DNA of 64,000 nt from Diadema setosum. Its lineage: Eukaryota > Echinodermata > Echinoidea > Diadematoida > Diadematidae. Location: assembly GCA_033980235.1 (NCBI GenBank), contig CM067064.1, positions 7,492,501-7,556,500 of the forward strand, read 5' to 3'. Below the pieces are notes generated by a model. That model was given only the letters and a program-made list of their open reading frames with translations. It did no database searches and had not been told where the DNA came from. Within the stretch, counting starts at the first letter, position 1. Each line of letters opens with the position of its first letter. Made by a program: the position numbers and the translations under genes. Below, piece after piece: positions 13,701 to 27,700 of this stretch.

Positions 13701-16700
13701 GAGTCAAATGTGTTTATCTCTCCACCCACCCATCAGTGCCCAGTGCACCTGTAGGTATCACCTTCCCAGTGGTGGAGCTCAACTCCGTCACCATCACGTG
13801 GCAAGAGCCGCTGGAGCCAAATGGGCCCAACCTGAGGTACAAGGTACGTAGGTTTCCGAAGTGGAGGAGGTTTCGCAGGGGACTCACAGCTTGTGGTATG
13901 AAAGAGCTAGGCAGGAATCATCTTTGTAGAAATAAGTGAAGTGATGTGTATCTTGATCTGGCGAGGTGAATCCAAGATGATGCATAAATATTGCAGCAGA
14001 CAGGAAAGAGGGGAAAGACTACACTGTGCAACATAGAACAAAACTCAACTTCAATCCAAGATATCACCCAATCTGGAATTTACCCTATACTTGGCTGAAT
14101 GGAATGAGGAAAGCAATACCCATTGAAGCAGGAGCCCAACTTTAATCAATTTTTTAGTAGGTGTAGAGGTAATGAATCATAGTAATGATCATGTAACTGT
14201 CTTGAAGATGCACAAAATACTTGCTTAGCATTTCCCTGCTGGTGATTTCAGGGGCTGTGGAACTGCAAGGGCTGACCCTTGACTCCCGGCCCGCAGCCCC
14301 AACCCTAAGAAACCTTCTGTGGCCCCTCAATTATTGACATTCTTGTCTTGCCAATTTCATTTTCATTCATCGCCTATTTAATGTCGATCCCATGTCCCCT
14401 TTGACCTTTGTGTATGTCCAGTTTGACCTTTATCCATGTCCAGTTTGACCATTATCCGCTGCCAGCTTGACATCCATCCATTGCCTATTTCATGCCCAGG
14501 TTGGCTACCGGCTCCAGACTGCCCCGGAGAGCTCCCTGGTGGAGCAGGAGGTGGAGGCCAACAGAGAGTATAGTGCCACCAACCTGCAGGCGGAGCAGAC
14601 CTATCTCTTTGAGGTCACGGCCCACAACGCTGCGGGGTTGGGCGAGACGGCTACTGTCCTTGTTGTCACCACAACCAACAGGAGTAAGTGTGCACCGCGA
14701 AGGGATTCTGTTAAAGTGGATTTTTTTTTGTCCATTTCACACAACCAAAAACTAGTGTGAAAATAGAAGCACACAAATATTTTTGCTCTTGATTTTAATA
14801 CTATGTAATGTTTTGATTAAAATCATGTGAAATTTGTTATACGCGGCTGAGCATGAACAATAACTGGTGCAAACATATCCACTTTTACAGTCTTGTCTGG
14901 TGTGCCACTTTGCCATGCCCCACCAGAGTTAGTGAGAAATGAATGAAAAATTTCAATGCAAATTCAATGTATCCATTTATATCAACTTGAGATATTTGAA
15001 AATGAAGCTGCTGAAAAACAAAGCAAATAATTATGATATATGTGGTAATTTTAGTTATGTCTTTAAAAATATTTTTTGGCATATAACAAGTGCAGTGTCA
15101 TAAAGATGTAATTTTTCTCTATTTGATGATAACCCTAATTCTTAAAAATCTTTAAAAATGGCATTCAATTACCTTTTTTTTTTGTTTCAAACTCTTCTGT
15201 TTATGAACTTGAATGAAGAGATTGTCAGTATGTGGCTGTCACTGACAATATGAATGTCAAATATGGATATTTCAAATTTGAAATTTGAAAAAGAGAAAAA
15301 GAAAGAAAATAAAACACAACAGGAAAATTGAAATAGAATGAGATAAAATGGGAAAAAATGTCCAGAGAGAAAGACTAAAAGAATGTTTTTGAGTATGTGT
15401 GTGTTCTCCTAGTGCAAAAATCATACAATTTTGTAGGAAGTTTTGATAAAAGATTCATTGATTTATAATTGTTTTGTTTTATTACTTTTAATTACTGCCA
15501 TTACCCATTTAGTGACGAGTGCCCATTTAACTTGCTTGTTATATCCATCAAAACTGCTGGATGAGGAGACTGGTACTATATCTAAAGAGACAAAAGGAAA
15601 TAATGAACTATATGGAAGAAACCTCTAATTGTCCCCGCCGAACGAGTTCGAGCAGGGGACTATGAAACGGGCTCCGTACATGTGTGTGTCCGTCCGTCCG
15701 TGCGTCCGTGCGTCCGTGCGTCCGTGCGTCCGTGCGTGTGTGCGTCCGTGTGTGATCAAAATGTTCAAAATGCTACTCCTTCGCCATTTCTAACCCGATT
15801 TTGATTCTGTTTGCTTTATATGATAGCACTACATGGGAGCTTTGAAACTTCTATACAGAATTTCAGTTGTGACCTTTGACCTTGACCTTTGACCTATATT
15901 GTACATTTTGCTTCAAAATGCTACTCCTTCGCCATTTCTAACCCGATTTTGATTCCGTTTGCTTTATATGATGGCACTAGGTGAGGGCTTCAAAACTTCT
16001 ACACAGAATTTTGACCTTTGACTTCTTTGACCTTTGACCTTGATTTTTGACCTATATTGTACATTGCCTACAAAATGCTACTCCGTCGCCATTTCTAACC
16101 CGATTTTGATTCCGTTTGCTTAATGTGATGGCACTAGGTGAGGGCTTCAAAACTTCTACACAGAATTTTGACCTTTGACCTTGATTTTTGACCTTTATTG
16201 TACATTTTGCTACCAAATGCTACTCCTTCGCCATTTCTAACCCGATTTCAATTCCGTTTGCTTTAAGTGATGGCACTAGGTGAGGGCTTCAAAACTTCTA
16301 CACAGAATTTTGACCTTTGACTTCTTTGACCTTTGACCTTGATTTTTGACCTGTATTGTACATTTTGCTACCAAATGCTACTCCTTCGCCATTTCTAACC
16401 CGATTTCGATTCCGTTTGCTTTATGTGATGGCACTAGGTGAGGGCTTCAAAACTTCTACACAGAATTTTGACCTTTGACTTCTTTGACCTTTGACCTTGA
16501 TTTTTTTACCTACATGTATATTGTACATTGGCTACAAAATGCTACTCCTTCGCCATTTCTAACCCGATTTCGATTCTGTTTGCTTTATGTGATGGCACTA
16601 GGTGAGGGCTTCAAAACTCCTACATAGAATTTTGACCTTTGACTTCTTTGACCTTTGACCTTCATCTTTTTACCTATATTGTACATTTTGCTACTAAATG

Positions 16701-19700
16701 CTACTTCCGGCGGGGACATATATTACGCACTGCGTAATTTCTACTTTTCCTTGTTTTGTATTGCCATACATTTTGGTCTGTAGCGAGCCCTGAAGCGCCT
16801 TCCAAGCCCAGCGTTGACCACATCAAGAGCAGACAGGTACGGATATCCTGGACTCCTGGTAACGACGGCAACTCTCCCCTGCGCTTCTACGCCATTGACC
16901 TGCGGATGGAGTCTGGCCCCTGGGTCCAGCATCGGACGAACATAGACCCTTCTCTCGTTTCATACACTGTGGATGGGTAAGGAGCCACTGTTTGCAACGA
17001 ACTAAGACCTATCACTACAGTTAGCTTATGAAAATGCGCAACATTGATTTTCTGATTTTGGTCTTCTCAAATTCTCCATCCTCTAGGTTTTCAAATGAGT
17101 AAGTTGTCCCACTTCATATCAAAAGAAAACTACCACAAAAATGTTCAAAAAAATGGCCGCCAGATTGACACATCGGTGAGGAAAGTTGTCCGTAAGTAAT
17201 CTGTAAGTGGCAGTCAAGCGTGCGCCAGATCAACCACTTCTATATACAAATGGGACAAGGCAATAAAGTGTATGAATATGTTTTAGCAAAATTATACATT
17301 TTCACTCTTCGAATAACATTCTTGCATGCAATCATAGAATATATTATATTCTTCTACCCCATTTGTAGATCTATGATTTTTTTGTGTGTGCTGATATATC
17401 TCATTATGTTTCTAACTTATGAAACAGTTGTGGCCATTTACCCTTTACATGTTTAGTGCAGTTACACCCTCCTCTTTTGTGTCACATATCAGCTAATATA
17501 TTGCGTTGTTTTTTTTGTCCCCCCCCCCCCTTCCTAGATTGGAACCATACACTGCCTATCACTTCCGCATCAAGGTCTACAATGATGTGGGCTCCAGTCC
17601 AAATAGTCCCTCCTCAGATCCGGTCGTCACTGACCAAGACGGTGAGCTCTGATCTTTCGTAAGATATTGTAGATTAAACAAAGATAATTGCATTCATTTA
17701 AGTTTGCTCTTTTATGTGGCATTGATACGAACTCACTAGTATTAGTTGATGGCTGTTTTGAATTTTTTGTTGTGTATTTAGTGATGGAATGTCATGATGG
17801 ATAAAATGGAGGTGAAGAGGCACCTAGAACTCCACTGACCTCTCCTCTATTACCATAGACACCATATCGTCGCTGGGGTGACAAGACCTCGTATCTCAAA
17901 AATGTCAAATTTTTTTTTTTTTTTAGCTTAATGGTCAAATAATGGGTCAAGTGATGTCTTGGCTAAATCCTAACTGTCTTACTCCAAAAATGAAGCCACC
18001 ATGACATGTCAAAGAGATGGCTATCCCATTCACTATAGTGCTTTGGCCGCCATGTTTTTTCGCTCTCCTGAACATTTGACAATTTTGAGATACGAGGTTT
18101 TGTCACCCCAGCGACGATATGCAGGATGGGTCATACAAGATACTGACAGACTGGTTTTGTGTGTCAGTAGCCCATGTATTAAACATAGTCCTGTAAATGT
18201 ACAATTGTATAAACCCACTGGTTTTAATTTCAGGATATATGAAGCTGACTCTTGTGTCAAGATTTTGGACCTACGTGCACTCATAGTGGTAGGATAATGA
18301 AACAGCCTGCTTTGTTAAGCTTGTAGAAGATTTATTACAAGTTCACATTACTCTCATACACTATATTATGTTTTATATCTTTTGTGTCATTATATCTAAC
18401 CTACAAGAAATGTATTCACTGGTTTGGTATACTGTTATTTATATTTTATGTTTGCTTGTACTCTCATAACCGGAGAGAAGGTCAAAAGAGTCAATAAATT
18501 CCTAATACTAAGTTCAAGGTCAACAGAAAAGTATTTTAAGATAAACAAATCGGGAGTGTGATCATTTGTGTATTTGGTAAAATTGTTCTGCATATATGAA
18601 ATATAAGATTTAAAAAGTAGTCACTGCAGGAAAGAAAAAGAAGAAGCCATAAATCAACTTTTCTTTTTTGTGTGTGTCCTGTGTGTCCAGTCCCTGATGG
18701 CGCCCCTACCATTACTGGTGTCACCCCGGTCACTGTCACCTCCCTGCTGGTCACCTGGAGCGCTCCATCGGAGAGCGAGACCAATGGCCCACTTCTCGGC
18801 CACCGCATCCAGTTCCGGCAGCTGCCTGGCACCAGCTACATGGAGGAGAACATCCCAAGCGCCAGCACTACTCAGTACGAGCTGCTGAACCTCATCCAGC
18901 ACCAGAACTATGAGCTCAAGATGGCCGCCTACAATGCTAGAGATCTCGGCCCCTACAGTGCCCCAGTGACTGTGTATGTTGGAGAAGCAGGTACGTAGTC
19001 ACCAACGTTGTACCATGTCGATTACCAATTTAAAGATTCTGATGTGGGAGTAGTAATAATGGTGTTAGGAGGGTATGGGTATGGTTAGAATGAAACAGAG
19101 AACATGGAATCACTATTCATAGTAACAACTAGAAGGGGAATGTTCAACATACTAGAAGTAGAAGTAGGGGAAAGTTTGTGAAGCTCAGTCGCTATATTGA
19201 AATTCTTTTCGCACCATTTGAGCTGCCATTTATGTTTCTGTTTGTACGAGATAGTTTTCAAAAGGATGTATGGTCAACTCCTCTTGGTAACATATGACAT
19301 CCAATCTAATTTCACAGTACATTGTTTCAGATGAAGGCAGATGCTTTTACTATGAGTCAGAGATGTTTCAAGCTTGTAGTGGAGAAGGGAAAAGAAAAGC
19401 AAGCTGAAGCTATTTTACCCTGTACTGGCCTATGAAGAAAGCAACGTGAAAATAGTGCTGCTTATATCCTGTGGTTGAGCATACTGTATCTGCAATTTTC
19501 TCGGACATCAGTGAGTTTGTCGTAGTCACTTGAATAAGATGTCTTACAGGATGAAAGCCTCAGCTTGAAATGTGGCATCCAAGTAGATCTTGTTAAATCC
19601 AATATAACAATTTCAATATTAGGAAGTGCATATTTGATGAATTATCACCCACTCCCACTTGCCAAAAGTCTGGCAGTTTTGCTTTTCTCCACTATCTGCC

Positions 19701-22015
19701 ACCAATGTGAGCATGTATTCTAATCATTATTAAATTTTATGCATTTATTAAAGATTTGATTTTTTTTACAACAAAGGAGGTTACTTTCCAACAAACAATA
19801 TGAAACATTTTTTGTCTTTGTGTAGAATTTAATTAAAATCATTCTTTTTGATTCCATTTATCTCATAATGCAGCAAGTTGATTTTTTTTTCACACGTTTC
19901 TTACCTTTCTTTGCAATTTCAGTCCCATCTGAGGCGCCATCCAATGTCCAGATTGTCACCGTAAGTTCAAGCCGCATCCAGATTTCATGGACAGCGCCCT
20001 CAGTGGAGTCTCAAAATGGGGGACTGCAGGGGTACAAGGTGGGTGCTCTTAGAATGCAACTCAATGTAGAGTACTGGAAGCCAAATGGATCGCCCATTTG
20101 CATTTAAATGGTGCACTCAGTTTATTACCTGTTGGTACCAGATGGAGCCCTGTGTAAACTCAGAGAGGATATCTTAATCTAGTCGAAACGGTTTGTGAAG
20201 ATTTTGATCCCAAGTGGAGTTGACTCCATTCTTGTTCATTTTAGATGTATAAGATTGAAATTGTTTAAGAATAAAGAAAATAAGAAGAAATTTTTTCATA
20301 TTTCATATTTTAAATCATGATTCCAAGAATATTCCTTGTTTTGTTTCTAGTAAGGTATGTCTAGAAAGGTTTTTATTTTGCTGTGATTACAGACTTACTG
20401 TCAAATGTTCAGAAATGGTGCATAGCACATTTTATGATCAAAGTTGTCATGTAGCAAATGTTACTTTTAATGCAAGTGTTTATTTCTGACTGCTTTTTGC
20501 AGGTAACTTATTGGGAGAGAGCAGCTCGCGTTGCTAGAACGACCAGCAATGCGGGACGGAAGACCAAAACTTTCCCCGCCTCCACCACAGTTGTGTTCCT
20601 TGACGAACTTACCTGCTTCACGGAGTACGGAGTCGAGGTCAAAGGTTATAATGCAGCTGGAGACGGACCGGCAAGCAGCCCAGTGTACAACACCACATCA
20701 GGGGATCGTGAGTGCTCCAGCATCATTCTGTCATTTGTGCTATAAGCTGTCACATTGTACTGTATCTTTGTCATTTACATAGCTTAGGCATTGACAAAAC
20801 TAATGTAATGTAATGTCTTGATATTTGAAAATTTGTTGATGTATCTATTCATAATACATGATGAACTCAAAAGCTTGTAGTTCATCACATGGAGGGGTAA
20901 ATATCCATTTTCATCTATGTTGTTTTGCTTTGTTATTTCCTCCGCCAAGGAGGTAATTTTTTTTTTTTTGCTGATGTTGATTTGTCTGTTTGACTGTCTA
21001 TCTGTTTGCAAAATAACTCAAAAAGTTATGAAGAGATTTGAGTGAAACTGTGAAAAGTTGATGATGACACAAGGAACACATGATTAGATTTAGGTAGTGA
21101 TATGGATAACTGTCTCAATCTGGGATACTTGCTTTTTATGTTTTTGAAGGATTATCATTGCAAATAGCAAATAGGGCAAAAAACAAGGGAGTTCAGGCAG
21201 CGCATATTTGAGGTGTGCATACGTGCACAGAGAGCATGCTTGCGGGGCAGCTTGCAGTGAGCTGCTGCTGAGGTAGACTTTGTAAATGAGACACAACAGC
21301 AAGGCTTCTTTATCATTGGGAAATAGGGCAATTTTCAGCATGTGTGTATAGGTGGAAATGAACTGTATGGTGGAAGTCTGTGCTCTCTGAGTGCTATTTT
21401 AGTTGATAAATAAAACTCGTGACTCAGCAACAAAAATAAGATTCACTACCTTTCAGGAATGATGAGTAATACATTACTCCTGAAATGATTATTGTTTTTT
21501 ACTGTTTCTGTGTATTCCTGTCATTCCTCAAGATAAATGGTATGACACAATCCATCTGTCATTTGTGTCTATTCAGGGCCTAGCAAAGTGGAGTATCTCA
21601 GGTTCAACGAGATTCGTATGTCATCCCTCAACGTGTCGTGGGGCCCACCCACGACCCCCTGCGGTGTCATCACTCACTATAGGCTCTTCTACCAGCCACT
21701 CCAACCGATCAACGGTGAGCTCATGTTATTGTCACTTGCATACCTCTCACTCGTGTTACAACAAGTGCAATGACATTTGTACTAGAGGAAAAATCCATCT
21801 GCTCTGTCAGCAGTCTTTTCAGTGTTCGCCAAAGGTTGCCCTGTGATGTCACATGGCTTTCAAATAGTACGACGAGTCAAATTCAAAAGACATGTGAACG
21901 ATAGTGAATATCGGGCTCTAAGAAACCTTTCCAAATCTTGACAGGGATGGCAGCATATTATATTTTACTGGACAGTCTGGCCCTAGAAGCTACTGATTTG
22001 TGTGTACTTCCCAAC

Positions 22016-22049
<34 letters not shown>

Positions 22050-24731
22050 TGATCAGAACTATTCTTTAGAAATTCTATTAATATCAAATTTATATTGATG
22101 AATTAAAGTTACTGTTTTTGCTTTTCCCTTTTCTGTCAAAGACTGCTTGCTACAAACAAGACACTGCAAGTGACACCCGTTGTTTTCTGTTTTCCATAAC
22201 TTTTCTTCTGGGTGCTTTCTATGTCCAGGTGAAAGGACATCAGTGACGGTCACTCTGCCCCATGACCAGATGTCCTACAGTGCAACGGATCTTGGGGAGC
22301 GGGTGCACTATATGTTTGAAGTCCGGGCGGACACTGAAATGAGATCTGGAAAGATACGGGAATCAAACATAACCACAGGTCCTCAGGAAGGTAAAAACTT
22401 TGCCTTATTTCAGTCATGACTCCTAGTGATAGCACCACTTCTATGGTATGTTATTGTTTAATGAAATATCTGTAAAGGAAACATTTGTTGTTGTTAACGT
22501 TGTTGTTGAGCACATGGAATACAGGCTGTACATACATGTACTGCGAGCTATTGCAACACTGCCCCATCAATTATTCCTTGTGTGAGATTACTCATGCCTC
22601 TTTGTTTCATCATTCTTTTTTTACGAGTAATATTTTCTTCTGTTTTTTAAATGATGCATCTTCAGTTATTTGAAGAAAATTACATGTACTGTATAAGCTG
22701 TTTTTTTTTTTTTTCACGTACAGATGTTTTCGCCAATTCGGAGGTCACAAACATTATCATGAGATGTTGTCTCAAATTGACACAGACGCTACTCTAAATG
22801 CATTGTTATCTTAGTGCTTCTCAACATTTTAGCATGTTGTTGAATTTGCTATCCAACTGTGATTCATGAAATTCACAAAAAATAGACCTTTGCAAGAAAT
22901 ACAGCTTAAACAATAAAAATGTGTTCATAGGTTCACCACCCCTGGGAGTATGAATCCGTTTTGCATTTTGTCTAATGTTTCTGGGAGTTGATAATTTAAG
23001 TTGTTATAGTGGGTCATGGGAGTATACATGCTCAAATGGTAGAAGGTGTCACTGTCTAGATTTTTTATTTCTTTTTGTTTTTGCGCAAGTAATACCAGTG
23101 ATGCTCATTTCTCTTCCAATCTGGTAGGTGCCCCAGACTCCCCAGAGGATGTCACGCTGGAGACCGCTCCAGAAGGAGTCACTCTCTCCTGGAGGACACC
23201 AGATAACCATGGCGACGAGCCCATTACAGAATACGTCATTGAGTCACATGAAATAGGTGGGTGTATGCTGTGTCAGTGTCTGATGAGAAGTTTTTCTTCT
23301 GTCTTCCATCTTGTGGCAAGAAGTTGTTTCCTAAGCCCTTTCCAGACTCGCCTCCCTTTGGATTGTGGTGTGTTAGCAGTGCCCATAAATGATGCCATAA
23401 TTTAGCTTTCTGTGAAGCTAAAATGTGAACAAAAAGTGCAGTTTTACACATTATTTTTAGTAGATATATTTTAGTGTCTAACGATGATCATTGGTATGCA
23501 CCATGTTCGAAGTAAAAATTTGTTAGGTTTGTTGTTACGTGTGACTGGTTTAAAAGAAAAGAATCCCTATTGACAGTTTTCACACCATCACTCAAAGGGA
23601 AACTGGGTATAGAGGGAATGTGCATTGTACTGTCCTGTAGATGCAAGGAGTAAAGATCATTTATTCTCCATAAGAAATTTGTTTACTGTGTACTAATTGC
23701 CAGCAAAGAATATCTTCAATTAGAGGGCTGTGTATTTCCTTTTGTGCACCTTCTCCTCTAGTGCCTGTTCAGTCCAATGTGACAGTGTCACAGTGTGAAA
23801 TTGGCATGAAAGTGTAATGTTCGTTTGTGAGCTAACTTTTATGTCATTCAGCATGTGAGGGTCTAAAATTCTGGAAAGTTCTAATACGTGTGATTCTGAT
23901 GTGTATGAGAGATATATGAATGTTTGTGTTTATTAGTGCTTCCAGTCTTTTAAGTTATTTGTTTTTTAGCCACTCACTTATCATAATCTTTCCTTGTTTT
24001 TTGATACCAAACCTATGACATAAAAGCAATGTCACTTCATGAGTTGTGAGACATTTCTATTGGACTGGCCTGTTTCACAGTAGCGCAAGTTATTGGGTCG
24101 GTGTGGCAGCATCCCACCTTACACCTACAGCTGTATATACCGTATGTAAAAAAAAAAAAAAAAAAAAAAATTACACCGGGAGCTTCCGCAATGATATCCT
24201 TAAAAATAGTGAATCAATCTAAATACAAATTCAGGGTATGAAACTTTGCCCACATCTTACAGAAAACCCTGTTTGATTTACTTCAGTGGTCAAAGAGAAA
24301 TGAGAAATTTTGTAGAGGATGTCAGGAATCTCTTCCCTCCAAGTTCTGTCTATTGTATTCACACACAAGAGCATCGAAGTGCTAAAATTGGAAGAATCAG
24401 ACTCGGGACATGCTTTACAACAATCTACATTTCTCTGTGACTGCTTTACCAAATTGAATGGGGTTTTCTGCAAAATAGAGCTAAGATGTTATATTTTAAG
24501 ACCCTGAAGTAGCATTTAGACAGGTCAATCATATTGGATGTTATCAATTCAAAAGTCTGATTGTAATTTTTTTGGGAGACATACTGTAGTGTCTAATAGT
24601 GCTATGATGCAAACTCTTCAATTTTGTTGGTATGTCGATGCCATAGTTAGGAAACTCTGCCGTTCCCAAGCATCACGGCTGTTATAAGTTTTAGCCTCCT
24701 TTTGTGTAGATGTGTGTGTGTGTGTGTGTGT

Positions 24732-24768
<37 letters not shown>

Positions 24769-27700
24769 GGAGAGACTACATATACTCAGTCATGCCTGCA
24801 GTGTTGTGCACATACATGTAGTGCATTAGGCTTGAAAACTAATGTGTGTCGATGCCAAGTATACGTCATGTGATTAAAGAAATTTGTTTGTATATGTGAG
24901 TATTCATGAACTCGGCACTCCACTCCACTAGAGTGAAAGTGAATGTGGCATGTGAAGGGTTAAGCAGACTCAGCACTTTCTAAGACATGTTTGCACTCTC
25001 TATATAACAGTTGTTGACATCCATCCAGGAAACAACTGCTCATGCTCCTCCCTTGGTACGTAGGTCGATACCACTGCCTTGCTGCACGATCAATCCTTTC
25101 CTCAAGTTTTTCTTAAATGTCATTTTTTTGGTTCAGTTCATAATGGCATCCCCATTGCCATCATGTCATGCATGTCTGTATAAACCAGTTCGGAGTTAAC
25201 TCACATGCACATTGGTGCCAATAATCTATCCTTTTTTTTCTCAGTTGGTTAGGACTTTCACTCATTTTTGAAGTGACACACTGCATAAGTTTGCTTAACA
25301 ATTTATATGAAATTCATAGATAATGCTCAAAACAAAGAATGAACTTGTGTAGACCAGGTGACCAGGTGTAGAATGGTCCATCAATTAATATGGAGACATC
25401 CATTTCTTTATTTTGCATTGAAAGTAGGAACAAGCTTTTTCTATTAATATTGTCAAATACCAAGCTTGCTGTCAGGTGGATGTGCCAGCAAGTACAATTT
25501 ATAAGGATTACATGAATCATCATCATACTTCAGATACTTATCTTGGTGAATTTGAAAACCATCATGCCATATGGTACCAGTGACCTCTTTCTGCTTATGT
25601 GCAAAGTGGAACTCCAATCTGGTTTATTGCAATGATAATTATACATGTACCATGCGTACTAGATTTTCTTTGCCTTTTATATTCGTTGGCTTTTCTCACT
25701 CTTGCTTAACTCTCCCAGCACACCGGCAACCACACAACATAAAGTGTTAATGACATATGACAGGATTGGTTGTGAGAGGGTTAATGAGAAAGTTGGCTTT
25801 AAGAGGCACAGTCACTGCATGTTCATGGTATAGGGTGAGAGCAAGTTAAAACAGGTGCATTTTATTTGTTTTGCTTTGTTTATATCTGGAATGGATTCAT
25901 GAGGATTTTTGAATTTTGTTGTGAACTCATTTCTGTTATTTGTTTTTACATTCAGTTGATGATCCTGCATCTTGTATAAAGGAATGTGAACTGTGCGATT
26001 AATGCTATAAGTGTTGGATATATACATTAGTGCATCTCATTTGCATCTTTCACCAGTCATTTATTTCTCAATCATGCATAGTATTGGTCTTGTGGATGCT
26101 AGCCTGTAATTTCACGCACGGACTAGATTAAGCTCACAATAATGGATAGAAGTGGGTATGATGGAATTTTATTTCACAATGGTTTTTACAAAGGGTTTAA
26201 TTGGATGAAGTCGAATAGTAGGTGTATACAATGATGATGAATTGCTTTTAAGCAGAAATCTTAGTTGTGTCTGTGATACTCATATACGTGCAACAGAGAT
26301 ACCACAGACACAGCAGAGAAAACTATGCTTAACTTCATGATAATAAGTTTTACTCTGAAATTTTGTTGTTGAAGATGTCATGGACGATAAAATTATTTGT
26401 CCTGAGATACATTTCATCGTGAAATCTTGTGTATATTGTATGCTTCATTACCACCTTTCCGAGTTGCTTAAATTTGCGATTGATGCCACTGTGATGGGAT
26501 AAGAAGTAAGTATCATTTCTTTCTGTGAAAATTATCAAAGCAGTATCTCACCTTTACATTTCATTTTGAGGCACTTCTCTGACAGGTTTACTGTTTTGAA
26601 TGTGGTGTGGTTTTTAACTGCCTAATATCCTTTGTTCTTTTTCTACTAGACCAAGATAAATGGGAGCTGGTGAGCGATAGCATCGGTGCCAACAAGCAAG
26701 AATATTTTATCCCGCACGCTGAGTTAGACGTGGGAGCCACGTACGTTTTCCGCATCATGGCAGAGAGTCCAATCAGCATCAGTGAACCGATCCAGACGGA
26801 GGAGTACTACGTACCAAGTAAGACACTATACCACGTATTCCTTCAACATTCCTGCTATAATCACTCACCACTATGATTTATGTTTTGGTGTACTCTTTCA
26901 TTTCTTTTTTTTTTATATAATTTTTCATTTTCCATACAAACATTAAATGCTTACCTGGTCCGAAATATTTCCATGTTGGAGCTTGGGTTTTTTCGTGGAT
27001 GGGAATCTTCTGTTAATCATTCATTTTTCTTTACATTATGCTATGGATTCTGTCATATTCCTGCACATATACACAGCAAAGTGGGGAATGCCTGAAAATT
27101 TTTCTTGAGAAAATAAAGCAGTCGTTCGTGCAAGTAGTTTTGAAAGCCAATTAAATATGCAATGTATCCACAGACTGAGGTGATTAATGGTTCAAAAACT
27201 TGGGATGTTGTTTCTGTGACAACTCCACAAAAGTGGAAGTAAGAAAGGACTCGATCATTATCGGGCGGGAAGGCATTACCAGCACAGGTTTGTAAAGTCC
27301 TGTTGCTTCCGTTTTAATCGTATGATTAGTCATTATCTAGGACAAGATATTTATCACATTGGGAATACAGGTGAAAATATATGCTGATTCTCCATTTTTC
27401 TCAATGATTTCCAGTCATAGCCACCGAGCCAACCGGTATTACAAATGAGTCAACTACAGAAGGTATCATTTGTTGTCACTACCATAGTCCCATTCATACC
27501 TCTCCCCGTCACCCCTCACCCCCTCCATTCCCTTTTGGAGCCTCTTTGAATATCTCTCTTTCCTATGTGGTATTACCCAAATGATATGTCTATTTGACCT
27601 CATCACTGGACGTGTATACAACTCACTTGCCTGATCATGTTTGTGTGAGGGGATTGTCGCTGTGGAAGACCCCACCCCTGACTATACACCAAGCACTGTC

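Noticed and set aside
15631..16717. CRISPR-like regular repeat array
   Set aside because: Six units of about 150 bp with similar sequence throughout, no unique spacers, and inside an animal gene intron.
18001..18297. 98-codon frame on the + strand and an 83-codon frame on the minus strand
   Set aside because: Both overlap the right arm of the foldback 17874-18120 and show no domain.
18654..18902. Minus-strand and frame-shifted frames over exon t
   Set aside because: Shadows of FN3-10; the + frame from 18691 carries the conserved FN3 residues and matching splice phases.
23257..26649. Extra exon or nested gene in the 3.4-kb intron
   Set aside because: I looked for phase-1 exons with FN3 residues or linker sequence and for minus-strand coding runs and found none; exons y and z already complete FN3-13.
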